Part shown: one piece after another, positions 22,312 to 33,209 of the stretch | Layout of the letters: each line of letters starts with the position of its first letter | Numbering within the stretch: the first letter of the stretch is position 1 | NCBI GenBank assembly: GCA_009733575.1 | Contig: ML769388.1 | Location: forward strand, 434,001-498,000 | Reading direction: 5' to 3' | Source of the DNA: Gymnopus androsaceus JB14 | Taxonomy: Eukaryota > Basidiomycota > Agaricomycetes > Agaricales > Omphalotaceae | DNA: 64,000 bases | Notes under the pieces: model-generated | What the model was told of the DNA's origin: nothing | The model's input: only the letters and a program-made list of their open reading frames with translations | Database searches by the model: none | Made by a program: the position numbers and the translations under genes

Positions 22312-23876
22312 ATGCCCGCCAACATGACACGAATTGCGATAGTCGGTGCTGGAATAGGCGGACTGTCTGCTGCCATATCCTTACGACGTCTTTCAAATGT
22401 CGATGTCCAAATATTCGAGCAGGCGGAAGCTTTGCGGGAGGTAGGAATCTTTTAGATAGTATTGAGATCATATTCACCAGCGTACTAGGTCGGAGCATCC
22501 ATTGCTCTTGGCCCCAACGGTCTTCGTGGCCTGGAAGAAATGGGTGCGACCAATGCTCTTTCTGAGGAGATTGCATTTCGGAGTGACCATGGCTATCCGA
22601 TGGTTTACAGGTGGGTATCCCAATCGCATCCACTCGACCACTCACGGTACGTTGCAGGCATTGGAAAACAGGCGAAGAACTCGTCAAAGACGAACACTCT
22701 CCTTCTGTAACACAATGGCTTCATCACACTGCACGATACTATCGTCCTCATCTCCAGCAAGCTCTTGCAGACAACATACCGCGGGACACCATACATCTAA
22801 ATAAACGCTTGATAGATGTTACAGTAAAATCAGATGATGGCGTCCTCTTAGAGTTCGAAGACGGCTCTCAGCATCATACTGACCTGGTCATAGGTGCGGA
22901 TGGCATCAGCTCTGTACGTTTACTTTTTTATCTGCTAGAAACATTATGCGTGCTTAGGCTATTGGGTAGAAGGTCCGCTCGGCATTTCTTGCTGATTACA
23001 AACTGGAATCTACAGGCCAGATAGCGCTGCGAGCTGTCTTTGACGTGTCGTGCATCCAGGATCTAATCGCTGAGAACCCAGAACTAAGAAACTCGGTGCA
23101 TGTTACTGGACCGGATAAGAATTTCTTTTCGTCCATGTTGGGTAAGTTGCCTAATACTTGATTTCCATCCGAGCTCTGTGGAGAACTGATTGACGGAAAC
23201 AGGTAAGGGAAAGTTTACGGTTGTTGGACTGGGTTTCGTAGATGACGAAAACTCTCCATGGAGAGGAAAGAAATGGGACGAGGAGGCTGATTTGCAACGA
23301 TTTCAAGAGGCCTATAAGGTAAGATATTTTTGCTTCTATTCATACATATCTTCTAACGACTGAAAGCAGGACTGGCATCCCTCGGTATCTACTCTAGTAG
23401 ACCGCGTACCTCCCGACTCGATTCGAGTATACCCTGGATCAGCATCGAACCAAATTCCTCCGCCGGTTCACGCAGGTCGCATCGCACTTGTAGGTGACTC
23501 GTTCCACCCTCACGGCGGTGCCTTTGCTGCAGGAGGCTCCCTCGCCATCGATGACTCTATTGCGTTATTTCTTTCTCTGCAACACATCCAACAACTAGAG
23601 TCTACTGCTTCTGCAAGTCAGACAAAACTAGGAAAGCTCTCACCCGCCAATCTATCCCGTGCACTCGACCTCTACGCAGCGACTCGTCTACCGCATGTTC
23701 GTAAAGTATTTGATGCAGTAGAGCGATTACGTGCTGGTGCTCAGGCTGCCAAGGCAGATAGATATTGGGACGAGGAGAAGATACGGGTGTGGGCGAAGAA
23801 TAAGAAGGAAGTTGTTTGGCTACATGAACATGATGTACATAGAGCTTTTGCGGACGTTATTAATGTAAATTCGTAA
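22312..23876 (+). CDS. FAD-dependent monooxygenase (salicylate-hydroxylase-like)
   Basis: A single-component flavoprotein aromatic hydroxylase. The Rossmann motif IAIVGAGIGGLSAAI opens the protein. The DG motif is DLVIGADGISS. The second FAD motif is RIALVGDSFHPHGGAFAAGG. Exons run from 22312 to 22440, then from about 22489, and onward with a last large exon to 23876. Internal joins (EALRE/VGASIALGPNG, YR/HWKTGEE, SS/VRSAFLAD) are in frame. It ends AFADVINVNS. An alternative start is the ATG at 22324. No cluster partners are visible, so the substrate cannot be inferred; catabolism of a phenolic compound is the family's usual role. The gene appears intact. Confidence 0.88.
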
Positions 23877-24031
23877 TCGTAAACAGCGAGATACAGTATC
23901 ATTATGTGTAGATAAAAATACGCAGCGCCACGGCTGTTGAAGCTGGCAGCGAGCTCGGCTCTCTGTGGTATAAAACCCGAGATATACGGGGGTTCTACAA
24001 GTAGAAAGAGGTATCGTGTGTTGTCATTAAC

Positions 24032-27000
24032 CTAATCATCCTCAACTGCAGCCTGCACCACCAGCACCTCCTGGGCGCATGCTGCAATCACAATTGCTGA
24101 TGCAACATCTCCTATGGTCTTGCGCACTTCACTACCTAGCCCGTGTGTATGATGCTCTTCCATGAGCGTCTTGACTTCCTTCGCATGGCTCTCTACAGCG
24201 AGCCGTCTGCTTCTTCCTGCGACTACCAAAAGTTTTGTCTTTCCGGCATTGGAGGAATAGCGATTAGCTTCAGCAATAACCCCGTGTAATGGGACTGGCG
24301 AAGAAAAGTCTTGGAACCGCATGCGAGAGAGAGCAGCACGGGAGGGAAAGGTTCCTTGCGCAGATCCCAAGTCTTCAAATCCGGATGAGTTGGCAAACCG
24401 GGCCCAAGCAAGGTGGTCTGCTGCTTCAGATTGCATACGCATAGCAGTGTTCGCGTGTCCGTACACAGTGTCAGGGAAGCCTGGAGCTGATCGCGCCGAG
24501 AAAGCAGACGCTACTGTCAACAATGTCTCTGGGGGTATAGCGCTCTTTCCATCGTCCGAGTACATATGTGCCTCTGGAGCAGATGTTAGACCCTGCACGT
24601 CTACACCGTCCGTTTTAGTGATCCTCAAACATGTTGCAGTGACCTTTTCGTTTTCACACAGTTGTGCGACAAACGACAGAGCCAGTCGATCATCTGGTCC
24701 TCCAAAAAATGGTAGAAGGATATGATTTGCGCCGGACGCAGAGGAAGCAGCTGGCCTCAACGACCCTGCTGCGGCAGTAGCAACTTGCTTGCAGCCTAAA
24801 TCCATGAAGAGCCCTACATCTACGGTCGCTTTCGAAAACACGTGTCGGACAAAATGTGCATGAAAAGTGGCAGCGCTGGCGGAGTTTTCGTTCGGAATAG
24901 GCGTTGATGCACCTGCCATTCCTGACCCCTTTCCGAAAAACCCATCGAAAGGATTATGCATCATACCAGACCCAGGAGTCGGAGGAACATGCATATCTTG
25001 CCCCTGTACCGCTGTTGGAGGCAACCACGGTAACAGAAGCATCTCTCCACCAAGGCGTGCACCACTACGTCGGAGATTCTGGCCTTCTTCCCGGACAAAA
25101 TCGACCACAGTACGCCCAAGATCTTCATACATCACCGTTTCCAGAGCAGGCGTAACGCAAAGGTCATTGAGCGCGGCAAAAGTTGTGTAGATGCTCAATA
25201 ACGGGTCAAACTGCGTAAGCATTACAGCTTGGTCTGGGTGAGAAGCAAAAGACATGGATTTCATCACAGCGGATGTACGGTCGGAGAGCTCCACGAGACG
25301 GAGGGCAGAGATATGGTGGTTTGTGGAGGTGGTCAACCCGGAAGGAGGTAAGGAGATGTCCGGAAGAGTCAGTCGAAGGGAGAGTATCAACTGCAGTTAG
25401 TTCAGAGACGACGGGCTTCTCGATTATAGATACTGGGTCAGAGGACGAGGGTTTGGATGTTGTGGGTGAGCGAGACACCAGCGAAGGTTTGATTAACTGT
25501 GTCAAAGCCATCATTCCAGGAAGATGTTCAATCCTATCAAGAACCACCGTGAAACGCGTCTTCATATCGTCCTCAGCATCGAAGGAGGAAGGAAACCTTT
25601 TCTCGTCGTCGCTGGCAGCGTCGAACCCTTTCTCATCCTTTTCCCCAATGTTGTTGAAATTAGCACCAGTGGGTGAAACCCGCACGCGTGCGTCTGGAGG
25701 ATATAGCACCGATACCAACGGCGTCGTCATGAAGGTCAACGTCAGCGCCTCCAAGACAAACATTGAGAACACCCTCTGACTCAAAATCCCAGCAGAGAGC
25801 CCGACGTTTAACACGATCAGCTCCACCAGTCCTTTACAGCTCATGAGGCTTCCAATGGCACCGCTTTCTCGCCAGCTGAACTTGGCGACATAGCGGGCAG
25901 CCAAGGTGCAACCACCAAACTTGCCAGTAAAGGCAAGAGAGATGATAGCGAAGGTATAACCCCAAGTGATGCCATTGTTGAGCAGACCTAGGTTGGTGGA
26001 CAACCCCGAGAGGGTGAAATAAAGGGGGAGCAGAATAGTGACCATATCTTCGAGCCTCTCAGCCAAGTGAATTGCCAGTCCGCCTTCGCGCGGGATGACA
26101 AGTCCTGCGATGAAGGCACCTAATGAAAATTACTTCAGTACGTGTGGAAGAAGTGAACAAACGTGATTCCGACCTAAAATGGATTGCACTCCTGCATAGT
26201 CTGTGAAGAACGAGCTGCCAAACAGGAGGAGCATCGTGAAGGTCATGAAAAACATGCTCGGTCCATGTCCTTCGGTCGAGCCCGTTTTCCGTGCAAGCCA
26301 AAGAAGAAACATTCTCCCTGGATTAACAAGAACAGTGCCCATGCTACGCAGACAAGCAGGATATACAGCGCCGTAAGACCTGATCCTGCGTTAACCTAGA
26401 AAAGTCCTTTCAGCGTTCCGAAAAAAACAGACCACAGAGGAGCTTAAAAAAGCTACGAACAAGAGCAACGGCTAGAGCTAAAAGCACCCATCCCACGATA
26501 TCATTGGCTACCCCAGCAGAAAGCACGACGACACCGACCGTGGTATCGAGCAGCTTCAACTCCGTGAGTATGCGACACCTGTTTCACACTGTTAGTAGCA
26601 CACGCCACTTATTAAATGGAGGTACTTACAGAACCGGGAAAGCGGTAATGGAGTATGCTACACCAGTAAAAAGCATAAAGTATGTGAATTTAGGGATTGT
26701 TGCCAAACCGCTCTCAGCGTTATTGATGAATTGCTTGTAAAGAGGACCAGATAATGCTGCCCCCAGTCCGAAAGGGATCGCCATACCGGCAATAGCAATG
26801 GTACCCGAGAGTTTCGCGTTGCGTCGGATGATGTTCATGTCAATCTCGAGCCCGACGAGGAAGAGGAAGAGACAGAGACCAATGTCAGCGACAAGGGTGA
26901 GGTACGGAATTGACTGAGAGGGAAAGATGTGTTCCGTGAAACCTGGGATGCGACCAAGAGCAGTGGGACCAAGGAGGATACCTCCCAAGACTTCCGAGAT

Positions 27001-27198
27001 GACCTTGGGCTGCCTCATTTTGCGAAGAAAGAGGGAGAGGAGGGAAGACATTCCGATGATGATGGATAATTGTATGATCCACACCCTCAGAGGGTCCATG
27101 GGATTGTAAGCTGTCGGGTCCGTCGCTGTCAACAGCCCACCTTGTGATGCCGCCTCCCGCCTGAAGATTGAAATAATGGTCTTTGAGAATTGACCCAT
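24032..27198 (-). CDS. KHA1: KHA1-type K+/H+ antiporter (CPA2), with one frame break
   Basis: A multi-pass exchanger of endomembranes that balances K+ and pH. The N-terminus [19 protein letters not shown] leads to the CPA2 core: [85 protein letters not shown] and [12 protein letters not shown] soluble C-terminal domain of about 450 residues ([16 protein letters not shown] through [18 protein letters not shown]) is USP-like, as in yeast Kha1. A 46-bp intron ending CTAACTGCAG joins SSSDP to the C-terminal exon. Within the helix VCVAWALFL the frame is lost near 26326-26331: one missing T would restore continuity to [16 protein letters not shown]. The start lies about 450 bp from the divergent PPC decarboxylase gene. 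Confidence 0.92.
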
Positions 27199-27647
27199 TG
27201 TCCAGTATAGCCCCTGTACACTCGGAAAAGCGACTGTAGCGAATCAAAAGTTAATGAGCTTGTCGAACCCTATTTAACTGAAACAAAGCTCAATTCACGC
27301 TCATGGATTGGCTGTCCTAGCGAAAGGATGAGAATATGGACGTAGAGAGGTTGAGAAAAAGATACCTATAAAGCAGCTGGAGAGATCCAAGTGGGAAGAG
27401 AGAAAGGCAGCGGATCCGTTTCTTATTTCAAAATCGGTTCCGCGGATATGGTAATTGGCTAAGCTCCAATTGGCGAGCTCGCATTCTCAAGCATATACAG
27501 AAATGACGATCCTCCATTCCGGAACATGGAGACTTGTATCAGCAGGTGGAATTCTCCAGACAACAAGCCATCTTAAGTGAGGCGAGACTGGCTTTGCATG
27601 AGTTCTTGCAGTCCCAAAACCCGAGTTGCCGAAATTATTCCGTGATC

Positions 27648-28479
27648 ATGATGTACCCAACCACGATGACCTTTATTGCAGAACAAGAGCGTACAGAAGG
27701 ATTCACCCATGTTCTCCTCATAACCACTGGCAGCGTTGCTTCAGTCAAAGCACCCCTCATTGTTGGAGAATTATTGACAGTTAGGTCATCGATACTTCGC
27801 AAGAATTCTAGTTTTTTAGTGACGATTAGCATGGCAAAGTCAAGGTCGAAGTCGTTGCTACTCAGCCTTCCCTGACTTTCTTCAATATAGACGACGTTCT
27901 CAAAGCAGGAAGCAGAGTTTGGACTGATAAAGACGAATGGAAGGAATGTTCTTCTGCTTCTATTACCAATTGTAGATTCTCATCCCCAATCTAGAGTGAT
28001 TACAAAATTGGTGATCCTATCCTTCATATAGAGCTAAGACGCTGGGCCGATATCGTTCTCGTCGCTCCTTGTTCTGCGAATACGCTATCCAAGATTGCTC
28101 ATGGGATATGTGATAACCTTGCTGTACGCAATTTCTTCAAAATTACGATCTAATCATACTCAGCGACTTTTAGACCTCGTTGCTTCGTGCCCTAGCTCCT
28201 ACTACGCCGACATACATATTTCCAGCGATGAACACGCTGATGTACGAGCATCCCTTGACCTCCGAGCATCTTCGTATTGTCAGAGATGTTGTACGGTATT
28301 CGGTCGTAGGTCCGATCGGAAAGAACCTGGCCTGTGGAGATGTCGGTGAGTTTTCTTGTATTCAGGTTACGTCGGCGCCTCGATTAACCTTGATGTGTGC
28401 AGGGTTGGGAGCTATGACGGAGTGGCGAGATATAGTTCAAATTGTAGTCGATTTCTTCAAGCTCAAGTCACCACCGTAG
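27648..28479 (+). CDS. phosphopantothenoylcysteine decarboxylase / Hal3-type flavoprotein
   Basis: An FMN flavoprotein that decarboxylates phosphopantothenoylcysteine in coenzyme A synthesis. In yeasts the Hal3 relatives also inhibit the Ppz1 phosphatase and so tune potassium transport. The Rossmann-like start is HVLLITTGSVASVKAPLI. The active-site His is in GDPILHIELRRWADIVLVAP. SANTLSKIAHGICDNLAT is followed by the substrate-clamp motif PAMNTLMYEHPLT. The catalytic Cys is in GPIGKNLACGD, and GLGAMTEW closes the fold. It has the length of a monofunctional PPCDC, without the acidic tail of yeast Hal3. The intron between DEWK and SDYKIGDP (about 27945-27990) cannot be joined cleanly in frame, so a small indel may be present. 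The start at 27648 is the first in-frame ATG before the domain. Confidence 0.85.
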
Positions 28480-28835
28480 GCGGGGGAGGCGGAGGAGATG
28501 GAGGGAATTTCTCCTATCGAACGCAAATACTGCGCCATCGCAGTTCCAGCTAGTAATATCTGCCGGTATCTTTGAACGTTGTCTTCACAATTGGAGACGT
28601 TATTCTACCGTCATGGTAGCAGGGTCATTGTTTTTCATTTGTCTTGTTCTGCATCTCGTTACCATAAAGTTCATAACTAATCCAAAGATTGCCTTGTACA
28701 TTCTTAACTAGAAGGATTGTAACTAGAATAACAAAATATAATTTAGGAGCTGTTACGGTTATGTTACGGCGCGGGATAATAGAATTGACGTATGAACACA
28801 TGAATAAGACTGGAATTCGTTTCGCTCTTACCATC

Positions 28836-30452
28836 ATGTACGCCCCGCAGCAGCGGCCACAGTCCCAGTACTCCCAAGCTCTGGACTACCAGCCGGAAAA
28901 TGGAAGGCCTCAGGATCGTCGTCAGTACCAGGAAGCTGAACCAGAATACGACGATGAGGACGCTGGCTATACTCCTCCAAATGAACCCGATGACTTTTAT
29001 ACAGGAAATGGCACTGGAAGCCGTCCAGCTTCTGCTTATATTCCGGAATCATTCCCTTCAGCTGGTCGTTCAATAGCTGCCCAGTCAACTAGAGCGCCTT
29101 CACCTCCTCCTGGTCCAATTCTTGACCATTCCCATCTGCGTCCCGGAAACCAAGCAGCTCTTCTCTCTCACGAACGGACTCTGGAACTCTATAGAGCAAA
29201 TGCTAAAAAGACACAGGATCCTGATCTCCAATTCGAGTTTGCTGTCTTTATGATTGACGCCTCGAAAACATTACCCATACCGGAGAGTCAGCCAGGTAAC
29301 CTCATTCAGGTCGAAAAAGCATTGGAGAAGCGAGAGGATCTTATCAAGGAAGCCACAGCTTTGCTCAAGCGACTCGCTGACAGAGGTCATGTCGCTTCCC
29401 AATACTTCCTCGCAGACTGCTACGCCAACGGTATCGGTACAGCAAAGAACAAACAGGACTTTGATCGTGCCTATCCGTTGTTTGTTCTTGCTGCAAAGCA
29501 CAGTCATCCGGATGCGTCGTATCGGGCAGGAACGTGCTGTGAAAATGGATGGGGTTGTCGGAGGGAATCTGCTAAAGCATTGCAGTTCTTCAGAAAGGCT
29601 GCTGCTGCTCTACATCCGGGCGCAATGTATCGGCTAGGCATCGCAGAGCTGAATGGAGAGCTAGGATTGACCAAGAGTCCCAAGGAGGGTGTTAAATGGC
29701 TAAAACGTAGCGCTGAGCATGCTACAGCGGAGTTCCCCCATGCTTTGCACGAATTGGCCCTTTTACACGAACGGGGGATCGATAACGTTGTGTTCGTGGA
29801 CTACGAGTATGCGACAGAATTGCTCGCGCAGGCAGCCGAGCTGGGTTATGCTCCGAGCGCGTACAGGTTAGGAGAATGCTACGAGTACGGCAAGCTAGGT
29901 TGTCCGCAAGATCCAGCACTGTCGATACACTACTATGTGCGTTCCAAAACTTCCTATAGCATTATGTCTCTCTAACTTGTCGTCGTTCCATTGCAGAATA
30001 TCGCCGCCCAGCAGAATCATCGTGATGCCTGCTTCGCATTAACGGCATGGTATCTAGTCGGTTCACCTGGAGTCCTCCCTCAATCTGACACCGAAGCTTT
30101 CCTTTGGGCTCAGAAAGCCGCGGACGCAGGTCTAACCAAGGCCATGTACGCTGTAGGATATTTCTTAGAGGTCGGAATAGGAACATCCGCCGACTTGCCC
30201 CAGTACGTGCACCTAAATTCATTTTACCTCCTGAGTCTAACGAAATGTTCTGTTCTCTTCGTTGCATTCAGAGCCATATCGTACTACAAGCGCGCCGCAG
30301 AACAGGGGGACAAACGAGCTGCACAACGATTGAAGGCGTCTCAAACACAGGTTATGCATCAGCCGGGTGGACCCGGGTCTGTGTTGAATCGTGGAAATGG
30401 TGATGATGGTACGAAGGCTGGCGCGAAGGACAAGGACTGTGTAATCATGTAG
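28836..30452 (+). CDS. Chs4/Skt5-like Sel1-repeat protein (chitin synthase regulator)
   Basis: A Sel1/TPR-like solenoid that activates and localises chitin synthase at the membrane in yeasts (Chs4/Skt5). Exon 1 is 28836-29936, exon 2 29997-30203 and exon 3 30272-30452. The disordered Gln/Pro-rich N-terminus (~130 residues) precedes an unbroken series of ~36-residue Sel1 repeats, with signatures such as ASQYFLADCYANGIG, ASYRAGTCCENGWG and AMYRLGIAELNG. Later repeats are SAYRLGECYEYG and AMYAVGYFLEVGIG. The C-terminus is KDKDCVIM, a CaaX prenylation box; yeast Chs4 ends in the same four residues. The gene is intact. The following ~900 bp carry no gene. Confidence 0.9.
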
Positions 30453-31519
30453 GCCTTGCTCGTGTTAACCGGCTGCATGCCAAACACCACGCATGATATG
30501 GACGATTCCTTCTCAATTCCGCTCAGATCTGGGAGTTCGTCAGGTCCAGGAGAGGGTGGATGGAAGGCGCTGGATAGAGAAGGATGGAGTAATTCGTAAA
30601 GACGGTGGTATATACGTCTAGCGTCCGACTGCTTCAAGACTCACAAGACTGTAAGTACCCGCAACATATAAACCTTTGACTTTCCTTTGGACTACATTCA
30701 TCCTCTTTCTTTTCCTTCGTTCATTTGTACTTTAGTTGGCTATTTAGAAGATACTTACCTGCAGTTACATGCCCTAATCGACATATTTGAATGCCAAGGC
30801 GAGTGCTCAAGCTCAGAGGAAATCTCAAGCTACCCTCAATGACGATCGGCCCCAATACTGGTGACTTCAACCGGTTATCTACTTAGGATCGATGAATCGC
30901 TGATCTTTCTCTCACTTCTTCTTCATCGTATTTCTGATGTCTACCTTGAAAACTTAACTCACGCAGCGTTTCCTATCCTCTCGCTGAAGTATTTCAATTC
31001 TATTCACCTACACCTGGCAAAGGTGAAGTGCTGATCAAAGTCGCGTAGATGATTGTGTTCGATAGCATTAGAATTTATAACGGAAATCCAGTCACAAATC
31101 CATACCACCATACCACTTTTTCTACCTTTTTTCTTCCTCCTACGATCCGCATTACCGGATGAGGGATTGAAGAACCCATAAGGCTTCGACCAACCTTTGG
31201 AGCCACCGAGTCAAGCATGTTGCTTGGTGTTTTTAAAAAACACGTCGCCTGGTTAACCAGAACCAAACTGTGATCTTTCCCTATCATCGCATGGGCAAAG
31301 CTCTCGCAAGAAACTTAAAATAAAATGTGAGCAGCATCCATACGATAAGCCTGATGAAGATGAGAGAATATTCTATTGGTTATTATTACAGTGATTCAAG
31401 TGGCGGTGGTGGAGAGAAAGTAGGTGCCTCCCTCACACGCGATTTTCTACAACGACCTAATAATTCATTTAGACACAATACCGATAGAAGAAACATGCTG
31501 TCAATGTTCTGATTGTACT
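30453..31519. other. intergenic, no gene seen
   Basis: About 1 kb of AT-rich spacer between the Chs4-like gene and the first oxygenase copy. No open frame with recognisable motifs or splice logic. Confidence 0.45.
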
Positions 31520-32865
31520 CCTTTTGGTCCATCCTCGCGTCTTCGTTTTTCACTTGGAGCAAAAGAACATCCCACCCCCAAAGTACTCACAAAATCCTGC
31601 CTGCGGCTCATTACCCACGTGCTCGATGTAGTCGTCTTAGGCAATAAGACAAATATCGATCCTATCGCAGAGATAAAACTCGCCAGCGACCTTCTTGGAA
31701 GTGCACAGTTTGGTCGCCTCGGCAGAAGATTCGCCAGAGCCGTATGCTCCTGATTCCGAATCCGTTTCGGCAGTCAGCGCGATAGGGCAGAGAGAGACAT
31801 CGAAGGGCGAAGATGCCTCTGAGAGATGCTGGTAGATCAAAGCATCAATCCCTTTTAAATACTGCGGGAGGATGCTCTTTTCGCGGTAGAGATGCCGCAG
31901 AGGAAAGCCAACTTCTTGGATCCCCGATTCTGAGGTAAGAGTGTCTTTGAGAGCATGCATAAGACGATCCAAGGCCTCTCCGTTCTCCGTGAGTGCAGGA
32001 ACCTCGAAATCGAATGACTTTGGCAAAAGCTTCGCGTAATCACCGTAGTACTTGTCATCCTCATTGGACCAGTCATCCGACAGATAGACGTCGTATAGAC
32101 GTCGTATTGAAGGATGATTCGAAGTCCTTCAGTTACAACGTTCACCTTATGTTCCACATCAGTATAGAAGGCAACGACCTGAAGTGCTACGCCTTCAGGA
32201 TCGCTGTTAACCATATCGAACATGATTTCCACTCCGCGGTGTCGAAGGCAAAGTTCCCCGCCTTTCCAGCTCGTATTAAGAGAGACGAGAACGGTTCCAT
32301 GATGATTATCAGAATGAGTCGTGTCCTTGTGCCAACCAAAATGACCACCTTGTTGATAGACAGCCAGTTTATGAAGCTTTACAGTCACCCGTTTCCCTAC
32401 AAAAAGTGCACTGTCCAAGTCTCCAAGACGTTCCTGAGATTTCTCTCCATAGTAGCAAGCCTGGAGGTGTCCAATTCCTTTCCTTGTCCAATTCCTTTGC
32501 TTCAATTTCACAGCCATTTCGATACTCCAAATCTAGAATTGTTTCATCACCGCGTCCGAACTTGGATTGATTTGTTTTCGCAGCTTTGAGGATGTTCTCC
32601 ACGTTCGGATTTGTTAGGACTTCCAAAGGAGGATTTATTCTCCAATGTTCCAAATGCTGCGGACGAACTAATCCTGAAGTATGTGAGCGGCGAGCAAGCC
32701 ACGTCGTTGAGAGCATCCGAGATTTTTGAGTTACGACCAACATTGATTATGGTGGCTCCGTGTAAGTGCTCCTGCGTGTTCATTGACCATACAGCGTCTT
32801 CCAGCGCGTCTTTGGCCTCCAAGTACACAATAAAAGGGTGTGCATCTGTCTCTGATATAAGTTGA
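31520..32865 (-). pseudogene. decayed 2OG-Fe(II) oxygenase, copy A
   Basis: The minus strand reads a basidiomycete prolyl-4-hydroxylase-like 2OG-Fe(II) oxygenase in shifting frames. It begins ETDAHPFIVYLEAKDALEDA and ALNDVACSPLTYFRISSSAAF. KLAVYQQGGHFGWHKD carries the HxD iron ligands, followed by SDNHHGTVLVSLNTSWKGGE. Later come GVALQVVAFYTDVEHKV (with a candidate distal His) and LILPQ-type leucine-rich strands. The frame breaks near 32610 and again near 32080-32110. There a 12-bp tandem duplication (GACGTCGTATA twice) replaces the intact VYLSED region, and small deletions remove residues around MFDM. It is about 90 percent identical by eye to the copy at 36.99-38.20 kb. It retains the iron motif but is not translatable as one protein. 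Confidence 0.7.
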
Positions 32866-33209
32866 GATAGAGAAAGCGATATGAGTCAGTCGATCAGAAT
32901 TTGAAAGCGCGAACGGTTACTCATCAATATGTAGCGCTTAGTGCACTATTCCTCGGATTTCCTCCTCTTCAATCTTGAAATTTGAATCTTGGACTTGACA
33001 GTTTTCAATGAGCTCAGAGTTTTTGCTTGGTTTGCATCTGATCCTCAAAGAGCTCTCCTATGGCCATAATCCCGCAGCCAATCGCGATGCGTGAGGAGAA
33101 GATTTCTATGAGTTAAATTCGCTATGGCGTACCCGCATCTAGCGATTCAGAACAACCGACACGTATAAAATCCAAAAATGTTCGACCTGCTTTTTCTTCT
33201 GCTCCAAAA

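Noticed and set aside
24321..25190. Plus-strand open frames inside KHA1
   Set aside because: Antisense shadows of the conserved C-terminal exon, with no motifs of their own.
25385..25440. Apparent frameshift between the two halves of KHA1
   Set aside because: A 46-bp intron with GTATCT donor and CTAACTGCAG acceptor joins SSSDP to the C-terminal exon in frame, so no indel is needed here.
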